From Alloascoidea africana (taxonomy: Eukaryota > Ascomycota > Alloascoideomycetes > Alloascoideales > Alloascoideaceae): DNA of 64,000 bases. Position numbers and translations under genes: made by a program. The first letter of the stretch is position 1. Every line of letters begins with the position of its first letter. This document shows, piece by piece, positions 56,662 to 64,000 of this stretch. Below the pieces are notes generated by a model. It searched no databases, was not told the DNA's origin, and worked only from the letters and a program-made list of their open reading frames with translations. The stretch lies in the NCBI GenBank assembly GCA_030581615.1, contig JAKTTT010000012.1:248001-312000 (forward strand). The letters run 5' to 3'.

Positions 56662-57635
56662 TCAATAAGTCGGGCTAGGAAGAATCATTTTTGCACTTAC
56701 GGCCATGACTAATGAACAAATAGAAATATAAGGACTGATATTTTCTCCTATTTCAACTGCTCTTTGTATAAAACCGGAAAGATTACTTGTCTGGTTGTTG
56801 TGTTTAGGATGTTGTGAGACTTCTTTTGTAGCCTTTATTTGGGGTTGTTCCGTAATTGACAAGTTATTGCTGATTGCTGGTGTGATTGTGAGGTATGTGG
56901 GGATTGAAGAATGTATATAGGCGCTAACACACATTAACAAGAGGGAAATTAGAACGATGGACTGGATGTTGAACAACAACCGATGCAAGGTCTCTGCGGT
57001 TTTAAAGTTCTTCAATTTCCCGATTGTCATCATGATGGGAGTGAAAAATGAGAGAGGAACTATGAATTCTGAGCACATTTTATTTCTGGCTAGGGTGTTT
57101 CTACCGTTGGGCAGGAGGAGTACGCAAAAACTGTATTGGAATAACAGAAAAAGGGAAATTTTGGAAGTCAGGGGAAAATCAGTTGTTCTTATACCATGGC
57201 CCCAGAAAGATACAAACAAATAAAAAAAAATCACTTCTACGGAGAAAAACAGATGGTGTGGCGATGGCAAGGGTCAGACCACGCTGATAGCGGTGTAGGA
57301 GGATTGTTCTGTCGCAGATGAGCAATCATACGATGGACGCATCGGAGGAAGACTATCCCCAGAAAATGGCGCCCTGGGGCGCTTCTGGTCTTCAATCCGT
57401 CACCACACATCTGATCAGGCTGCAAGCATGCGGCGAACACGCAAAGAATATTCCCCGTCGCATTAATGAGCTTCGATTTCTTCCACGCGGGCTCCAGAAT
57501 CTGGGACAACAGCTGAGATCTCGCGGCCTTTGAAGCGATAGAAAAGTCATCCCGAGCTGGGTTCTTGAAGAAGGCCCACAGTGGAACAGTGTCGAAGCTA
57601 TACACTGGGGTAACTGGATCCCTGGATGGCAACAT
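56662..57635 (-). CDS. Orphan membrane protein candidate, probably two exons
   Basis: Not recognised. Two overlapping minus-strand frames (57237-57635 and 56662-57270) can be joined by splicing 57409-57635 to an exon starting at 57130. The donor would be GTGTGG and the acceptor follows a long pyrimidine tract, CCAATACAG; the intron would be about 278 nt. The product of about 230 residues begins MLPSRDPVTPVYSFDTVPLW. It has a hydrophobic segment near ATGNILCVFAACL, then LPNGRNTLARNKMCSEFIVP, another near SIVLISLLLMCVSAYI, and a polar Q/N/T-rich stretch. A GTAAGT at 56695-56700 could start a further intron, so the C-terminus is unsure. The 57.3-57.6 kb part is GC-richer than its surroundings, as coding DNA here tends to be. 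Confidence 0.4.
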
Positions 57636-58097
57636 TCAGGAGAGCTTTCTAAGTTTTCCGAGATATTGCAATAATCAAAGAAAAGAGGAGGGAGTGAAAA
57701 GTGTGCTGGTTTCTCATTTTCAAGGTTCTACTGTAATGCTAATCCAATTAGCACGTAATAATCATGCTCGTATGATAATACCCGATTGATCTTTTAACAA
57801 AAAGAAGATTTATTAGGGGGCTAATGCTATGTAGAGGGACGAAATCTGCCGAGTTAGGAATTTAGCAACGGTTACTAGAGGGTCCCAAAACGTGCTACTA
57901 GAAGATCTTGGAACCAAAACACTTAGTCATCAGACTTCTTTTGGACTAAAATCCTTGATGCAAAACACAATGCATCTTCAAGGAGCTTCTCTACAAAAAT
58001 CTGATGTCTAGCCTGCAGGTGAAAGATCACATAAAGTTATTTCTCGTTTTGGGTTGTAAACAACAAACAGATCTATGGGACGATGCCCTCTTTTAAC

Positions 58098-59196
58098 TTA
58101 AAGCTTTCCCAAATCTTGTTTAATTCTTATTAGCCCTTCTTGAACCACAGAGCAAACCAGCTTCCCGCTCTTATATGAAAAGATCTCCCCAATGATTAGT
58201 CCTCTGTTGTCACCGGTCCAAGGCGTTCGCATACAGCAGAGCATCCATTCATCCGCTTGAAACTCTTCATGAAAATAGATAGTATGATCGAGACTCACCG
58301 TCATGCTCGTGTCTTTCCCAATCCTTAATCCATTAGCACTCAACGCACTAGAGATCAAAAACGCGTCACTCAGATAAGCTAATCCGACTTCATGGAATAG
58401 CGGATCTCTAATCGGCTGACTAATCTTCATCCATAGCCGAACCCTTCGTTGATCTGGGCTTAAACTTTCCAGATCGGAACCACCGTTTATATCTGTAAGT
58501 GTTCTAACTACTTTCCACTCGCCAGGGTCAATCTCAATACGCTGCTCGCCCGCAATACTCCTCTTATCTCCGCCATTCGCATAATACGGTTTCCAAATTC
58601 TGTAAAGGCCGGGGAAACTGTCCGGAGAAGGCACGTTTGGTGGAAATTTCTCTTGATGGTGGAGCGTATTCTGTGCAGTGTTTTCGCGGATCTGAAAGGA
58701 GACTGTAGTACTAAAGATGTGCCTGTTGTCCTGCTGAGCGTCCACAATTCTCGTGCAAAATGACTAAACAATAGAACATGTCAGAAAAGAAAGGAGAAAG
58801 AAAATTCTTTATCTGTATGATGATACCTTTCCATCCCGAAGCCGCTGGACGTGATATTGAATTGGTTGGTCTGGATCGCCCTAGAAATATTGTCTCTTAG
58901 CTTAACCCTGCAATCATCGTACTGAAATGCTCAACTTCGAATAATCGTACTCTTAACAAGAAATAGCAATGCATGCTATGTACTTTAAACTCTTCGCTAA
59001 CTGTTTTTATTGCACACACGAGAGATTGAGCAACGACACATCCTCCATAAATGCTGAATCCGTGCGTCGGCTTCCACATTGGGAGGACGTTCTGAAAGAT
59101 ATCCTTATCCACCTCCTTAACTGCAAATCTTGTCACAAGGTCATTAGGCCTATGGTCCTGAAACGCCGAAAACGTTGTTTTGGTGTCCTTTGGCAT
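58098..59196 (-). CDS. Acyl-CoA thioesterase II (Tes1/ACOT8 family)
   Basis: Hydrolyses acyl-CoA to free fatty acid and CoA in peroxisomes. Exons 58951-59196, 58827-58880 and 58098-58763 join in frame to 321 residues; introns are 70 and 63 nt. The double-hotdog fold is indicated by YGGCVVAQSLVCAIKTV in the first half, then GDPDQPIQYHVQRLRDGKSF across the second splice. SLDHTIYFHEEFQADEWMLC, then GDNRGLIIGEIF and VCSVVQEGLIR lie in the second half. The protein ends in GKL, close to a PTS1 tripeptide. The start ATG at 59196 is the first in frame; a longer frame upstream starts only at GTG. Confidence 0.92.
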
Positions 59197-59537
59197 GGTG
59201 TTCACAGCGGCTTCTGAAAGTTACCGAGGAAAAGCACATTCGCTAGAAGTTTGGGGAGTGGTGGGATGTTATTTAAGGGTGTCCCACTCAGGTTCCTGTT
59301 CAAGCTTTATCGGCCGGGGTGCTTAACCGACGACAGTTATCCGAACGGAGATGCGAGGACTTTCCGTTTGAGCGGGCTGCTCTGTTCAGCAGATGAAAGG
59401 GAGCCTCGGCTAGAAATATCACTGGAAAAGTAGCACTCCAGTCCAAGAAAAAAATCGAATCAACAAGGGGGAGAAGAAAAAGATTTGTCTGTGCCAACCA
59501 GGTTCTCAAAACAAAGAGTAAAAATGTGAGATTCTAG
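59197..59537 (-). promoter_or_regulatory. Upstream region of the thioesterase gene
   Basis: GC-rich for the neighbourhood. It contains a CCTCGG hexamer at 59404-59409, 208 bp before the ATG, the same core as in the acyl-CoA oxidase promoter. Short open frames here match nothing. Confidence 0.35.
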
Positions 59538-59542
59538 AAAAA
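59538..59542 (-). terminator. RNA polymerase III terminator of tRNA-His
   Basis: Five T residues on the minus strand, three bases after the tRNA 3' end. Confidence 0.7.
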
Positions 59543-59545
59543 GAA

Positions 59546-59617
59546 TGCCGTCTCCCAGAATCGAACTGAGGTTTCTTCGGCCACAACGAAGTGTACTCAC
59601 CACTATACTAAAACGGC
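59546..59617 (-). tRNA. tRNA-His (anticodon GUG)
   Basis: On the minus strand the sequence begins GCCGTTTTAGTATAGTGGTG and ends with GGGAGACGGCA. Acceptor GCCGTTT pairs with AGACGGC (one G-U), and the discriminator is A. The anticodon arm reads CTTCGTTGTGGCCGAAG with GTG, and the T loop is TTCGATT. It is 72 nt without intron and closely matches yeast tRNA-His. Confidence 0.97.
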
Positions 59618-61126
59618 TACTTTTTGAAATTAAAATTTTCAACTTGAGGACGTGCTAAATGTGAAACCGCTTATCAATTGGTAATAATGCTTCTGAATAG
59701 TCATACTAAAATCTTCTTTGTATCTGCATAGCGTTTTACTAGACTTAACTTGTTTACCATACAAAATTTAGTTTAATACTGTCAATAAGTTCTAGCGGCT
59801 TGCTTTTGCTTCTTGATTTCATTCCTTATTGCAAGTTATCACTTGATCTTATTAGTTTCCATGACTGACTATTAGTCTATGTATACAGGAACTTGCGGAA
59901 TAGTTCTTAATCTTCAGTAATAATCAATTATTTTAAGAATACTTGTTTTGCTAGAAGGTTAGATAAGCCCTTGATATTTTTTGTAAGATAGCAAAACCTT
60001 CATCGGCTGCCAGTAAGAAGTGCAGTTCTTACAGATTTTGACAAAGAAGTTCCTTACAGTTTTTTTCAAGCATTGCTTTCAATAAACTTTAAAGATGGCG
60101 GTCAATGAATTCGATTTATTTGTTAATTATTGCAATGTTTGTGTTTCGATTTTCTAAGCATCTGCTTCCATCTTTTTTTCCTTTTTCAAAGCAGGAATTG
60201 ACTTTTTTTTTTTTTTTCTGCTTATAACCTTTCTTTTTATTATTATTCCAAGGAAGAAAGCAAAGTTATATCATTATGTTCCTTTGAATTATAGCTCCCT
60301 TTTTCTGAATTTTGCACTACTTTTCAGCTATTCATGTTCATCACTCAACACGTACGATTTATGGTCATAATTCATTAATTATTCAGGAAATAGTAGTCTT
60401 TACGTTTTCTGTAGAAAATATGGCTTTTCTAAGTAGTTTGTTCTAATCAGCATCCAGTGTTCTAATTGTCAACAATCATGGCATTGCCACTTTGTTCGAA
60501 CTGGTAGTCATCATAATTAGATGGCTGAGCACCATAAACGCTAAACCAGATTGTCTTCAGATCTTACCAACCAGTATTCGGACTTGTCCAGTTTAATAGA
60601 TGTTGTCCCTTGCTATTGTCAATATTTTTTATTTCTGATCATCTGCTTTTGCTTTTCCTTAGGAGGAACATTTTCTTCCATTACCCCAGGCTAACTCAAA
60701 TAAGCATGTTTACCACCCAAGAAACAATGTAAACAGATAATAAAAGCAAGCTAAATATTAAGGCCACTCATAGAGACTGGCTCTACTCAAATCTACGACT
60801 TTTGTCCCATGTCTCTTAACAAATACGGCTTGAAATTGGTAGATAGAGTTCAGTTTTTAAATCTTGTTTTGCAAAAGTACAAATACGGAATCCTAACTGA
60901 AGTATCCCATAACACCAGAATCTAGCACTTAGGTTTTTATTTCAGTAAGTGCAAAACTCTTTATACTGTTATGCTCTTTTAATTTCTCAATTGGGTAAAA
61001 GAAACAGCAATAGAGTAAAATTAAATTTGCAGCATGCCCTTTTTTCTGCTTCCCGTTAGGTACCATTTCTACTCATTGACGCAAATAAATAACTTTAGCC
61101 ACGTAATAGCATCATTTAAGAAAGCG
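59618..61126. other. AT-rich gene-free stretch
   Basis: About 1.5 kb with no gene or RNA recognised. It contains homopolymer T runs (the longest near 60204-60219) and other T-rich tracts. It holds the 3' end of the globin gene's transcription unit. Confidence 0.55.
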
Positions 61127-63067
61127 CTATGTAATTATACACTCTTGGAAATCTATATCACCTTGCATATATTGCTGAGAAGGCTTTGTTGTATTGACAG
61201 CCTTTCCTCCCACATTATAGGTTATGACAGGTCTTGTGGCTCTGCTAGATGATGTCCGGGACCCATTGGAATCATCAGAAACTCCACTTCTGATTGACCG
61301 GGCTCCATTATTACCCTCTCTAATGCTTTGCTCGGGAGAAAAGTCTTTATTGGTTATCATTAGGCCGTTGCTTTGTGTTGAAGTTGAAGCCGACTCTACA
61401 GATCCCCTTCTGCTTCGATCGCGCTGATGATCCTTTGCTTGAGCTTTTCGTCGTGGTTTGGCCTTTTTTCCATCAAGTTTTGAGCTTGGAGGCGCCACGT
61501 AATACTTTTTGCCCCCACTTCCAGTGATATAATAACCCCCTTTAGGAAGAGTTTTTTCTGAGTCTGACCTAGACCGTGTAACGGGAGCAGCTCCGAAGGT
61601 GGATGTTTGAGCTAGTGTGGCTGGTTCTTGCTTTGCATCTGATTTCGCCTCGGGAAGACTTGCTTCTGTTGATTCATCAACTATTCTTGGATCAATGCTT
61701 TCCTGTAGTAACTTGTTGCATAGGTAATTGAACAGTGTTAACCAGACCTCTTCAACTTCGTGTGTAAAATCTTCTTCAAACCTATCTTCAAGCGTTCTTA
61801 TCAAGGCTTTCCCCAGTAACTCATATTGAAATGGCTCAATTCCTAAAACTCTTGTGTGCCTTCTTCCTAAGCTTCCCAAGTAGTCATCTAAGACTTCGAT
61901 TCTATCGATTTGCTGAATAGCTGTGCTAATAACACCAGCAAACGCAACAGATTGATGAGTTATCGATGGAAACAAGTTTTCAATACCGGGGGCCATACTC
62001 ATTAGGTTTGCGTACATTTGGCGACAGAATAATGTTGAACCAACAGCATTAGCCAATTGCCCAAAAGATGCAGCGTTGGCAGGCTTCACTCCTTGGTGTA
62101 CAGGCGTCGAAGCTGAATTGGCATCGACGTTCGCATTGTCTTTATCCACCACTATTTGTCCCCAAGTATTCTTTAATATTGAGACTTCTAGTGGCGTTAG
62201 CTCTAAGGTAATTTTTACTTGTCCGTAATAGGTAGGAGAAGGCGGTTCTTGTGGGCTTGACTGGGATGCAGTGCTACTTATACCCGTGCCTATTTGCTGC
62301 CGTTGGCCAGTTTCGGTATAAAGATCTCTAGAGACCCCAGGATCGGGCTTGGTTTTTGCTTTTGAAATACAATTGACAGTGACACGGGAAGAGTCATGTA
62401 CCGATGGGACTTGTTTAAAATCTACTGGGCCATTTAATCCTGCTGTTTGTGTTTTGATCAGATCTGAACTACCAAATAAACCTCCTGTAGAATCTGAGAA
62501 AATAGATGTCGCTGTAGCTGCATTGGCTAATCTATTTTCTTCATCATTAACGTTCACGTCGGACGGATTTCCTGTTGATGTTGTTGAGTAAAGCTTTTGT
62601 GAGATGGAGTTTTGAGTTGAGACAGTGTTTGAAGTGTTGGTTGAAACAGAAGAAAATATCGAGTTGCTCCTCTCCGATGAGGTAGCTGAACTAGAAAATG
62701 TTGAAACAGAAGAAGATGATGGAATGCTTCCTCCACTTAGACATCTTCCATATGGCGGTGGGGTCGGCTTGGAAAAGTGGCTTGAACCCAGCCTTTGATT
62801 TTGAAAGTCAAGGGGGAGTAGGATGTCATCATACTGCGAAAGATTTGTATTGGAGGTTTTGCTTAATCTATCCTGATAATTGTGCCCTGAGAATGAGTCT
62901 GTCGAAGATTCCATGGGTTGTAAGGTCCTTGTGTAGTCAGAGCTTTCCTGGTCCTTTATTCCTATCTGCTCTCTTTCTCTTTCTTGGTCCTCCTCTTGCT
63001 GACGCCTAATCTTTTCTTGTTTCTCGCGTTGCTTTTGGCGTCTCTGTTCGCGATTTCTCAAAAACAT
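61127..63067 (-). CDS. Large globin-domain protein with disordered flanks
   Basis: 646 residues, no intron. The N-terminus is a charged coiled coil (EQRRQKQREKQEKIRRQQEE), then about 230 residues rich in Ser/Thr/Asn/Gln. The globin domain spans about 285-450. It starts with LTPLEVSILKNTWGQI (W302), then MYANLMSMAPGIENLFPSI, then LGSLGRRHTRVLGIEPFQYE, where H404 is the likely proximal (F8) haem ligand. It ends at LEDRFEEDFTHEVEEVWLTL. A distal haem residue is not obvious. The last 190 residues are basic and Ser-rich. Saccharomycete proteins related to YNL234W, a haem-binding globin-like protein, have such a layout; a role in redox or glucose signalling is known for that protein only. There are no FAD/NAD domains, so it is not a flavohaemoglobin. 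Confidence 0.82.
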   Translation of the reverse strand: MFLRNREQRRQKQREKQEKIRRQQEEDQEREREQIGIKDQESSDYTRTLQPMESSTDSFSGHNYQDRLSKTSNTNLSQYDDILLPLDFQNQRLGSSHFSKPTPPPYGRCLSGGSIPSSSSVSTFSSSATSSERSNSIFSSVSTNTSNTVSTQNSISQKLYSTTSTGNPSDVNVNDEENRLANAATATSIFSDSTGGLFGSSDLIKTQTAGLNGPVDFKQVPSVHDSSRVTVNCISKAKTKPDPGVSRDLYTETGQRQQIGTGISSTASQSSPQEPPSPTYYGQVKITLELTPLEVSILKNTWGQIVVDKDNANVDANSASTPVHQGVKPANAASFGQLANAVGSTLFCRQMYANLMSMAPGIENLFPSITHQSVAFAGVISTAIQQIDRIEVLDDYLGSLGRRHTRVLGIEPFQYELLGKALIRTLEDRFEEDFTHEVEEVWLTLFNYLCNKLLQESIDPRIVDESTEASLPEAKSDAKQEPATLAQTSTFGAAPVTRSRSDSEKTLPKGGYYITGSGGKKYYVAPPSSKLDGKKAKPRRKAQAKDHQRDRSRRGSVESASTSTQSNGLMITNKDFSPEQSIREGNNGARSIRSGVSDDSNGSRTSSSRATRPVITYNVGGKAVNTTKPSQQYMQGDIDFQECIIT

Positions 63068-64000
63068 CCTGGCAGTTGTGTAGATGTAGGCAGAGTTGGG
63101 CAGAGTTGGATCTCCACGATTGCTGAAGGAAGAGGTTTCGCTTTTATGTCAGCGTTTTTGAACAGAAAACAGAGAAGAAAAGATTTTGTTTAAAATCAAT
63201 TAAAAATATAACCAGAGTGCCTCAGCTCATGATGGAAATTGAGCTTTACTGATACAATAGAAGCATGCAAATCACTACGGTCATATGCGCAGGGTGGTAT
63301 TGGCAACTGACTCCACTAAAAGAGAGTTAATTGGAGATATCAAAACCTCTTCAAGGTTTAATGAGCATGTTGATAGGGAAAGAAACAGTCAACTTACATA
63401 ATAATGCACTATCGAGGCAAGTAGGCATAATAATAAACATGTTTCATGATTTCAATAGGAGACCTAACATTGGCATGGTGATAGTGCGAGGCAGGTTTCC
63501 AATTGATCAATGGTCCATAAATACTGCCTCCGATTTTAAGGCATCAAGACAAAAAGATCCACCAATGTTTGCGTCTTAAAGGATTAAACGCTGAGAAATT
63601 GCGATGGCCATCTGCTCCATACAAACAAGGCATATAGATCAATACTCTTTAGAAATATTGATGGGTAGTTTTAGAATCCTCTTTACATGCTTCAATTAGT
63701 CTCTACATTTTTGATCTTTTTTCTTGACTCACAGTCATCGATACATGTAGCACAAGTAAATGTATAGCACAGAGTAGGTTAACCGCTTCATATTCAATGC
63801 CCTTAAAAACTGATTTGCATCAGATCCGAAGACAGGTGGGGTTTCTAGAGGATGAATGGAGAAAATTCGAAGAACGAAAAAGCTATTTATAAATGTGCCT
63901 CCCAGGGCCAGATGTCGGATAGAAACTCAATGGATATGTTAGATCCAGCAGATATTGTTATAGGCTTACTTGTAAGAGTTTCTGTTGATAAAAGGTTATA
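63068..64000. other. Upstream region of the globin gene, to the window edge
   Basis: About 930 bp with no supportable gene. An 82-codon + strand frame (63331-63579) starts at TTG and matches nothing. The first 100 bp upstream of the globin ATG probably hold its leader. Confidence 0.45.

Noticed and set aside
63331-63579. 82-codon + strand frame near the window edge
   Set aside because: Begins at TTG rather than ATG and shows no family resemblance.

Overview
The window is nuclear DNA from an ascomycete fungus, most likely a yeast-like or dimorphic member of an early-branching Saccharomycotina lineage; the exact clade cannot be fixed from this sequence. The reasons are short introns (25 inferred, 48-147 nt) with GTAAGT-, GTGAGT- or GTGTGT-type donors and CTAAC-like branch sites near the acceptor, and an ordinary yeast gene repertoire. 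Genes absent from baker's yeast are also present: a velvet regulator and a stand-alone MoaC. CTG falls at invariant leucines (RAT1, SUP45), so this is not a CTG-serine yeast.

Layout. 1-8.0 kb: AT-rich, no supportable gene. 8.0-10.4 kb: a seven-exon velvet-family regulator. 10.4-17.4 kb: a second gene-free stretch. 17.4-26.3 kb: six genes, all on +: SUN-family wall protein, MoaC, GH15 glucoamylase, IDH1, CDC50-type flippase subunit, eRF1. 26.4-32.3 kb: GPI15/PIG-H (-), a weak possible gene, tubulin cofactor C (-), RAT1/XRN2 (+). 32.5-41.6 kb: septation-initiation kinase of the Cdc7/SepH/Cdc15 family, acyl-CoA oxidase, and an orphan single-pass membrane protein. 41.8-53.4 kb: a dense block with several divergent pairs: mS45/Bot1 (-), phospholipase D (-) with rhomboid PCP1 (+), GatC/GatF-like (-) with pescadillo NOP7 (+), MED18 (-) with ERG24 (+), then BIG1-like (-). 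53.4-64 kb: sparse again, with an intron-bearing tRNA-Tyr, an orphan membrane-protein candidate, an acyl-CoA thioesterase, tRNA-His and a globin-domain protein.

The genes do not form one pathway; this is ordinary eukaryotic housekeeping. Linked themes are peroxisomal lipid metabolism (acyl-CoA oxidase and thioesterase, both with a CCTCGG hexamer upstream), mitochondrial function (IDH1, mS45, PCP1, GatC/F, MoaC) and wall/ER glycan biology (SUN, BIG1-like, GPI15). The most unusual features are the velvet gene isolated between two deserts of about 7 kb, the multi-domain globin, and tiny exons (5, 12 and 24 nt) at conserved protein positions. I found no convincing transposon, virus-derived element, CRISPR array or rRNA. 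Exon boundaries were inferred by eye from splice signals plus protein-family conservation.
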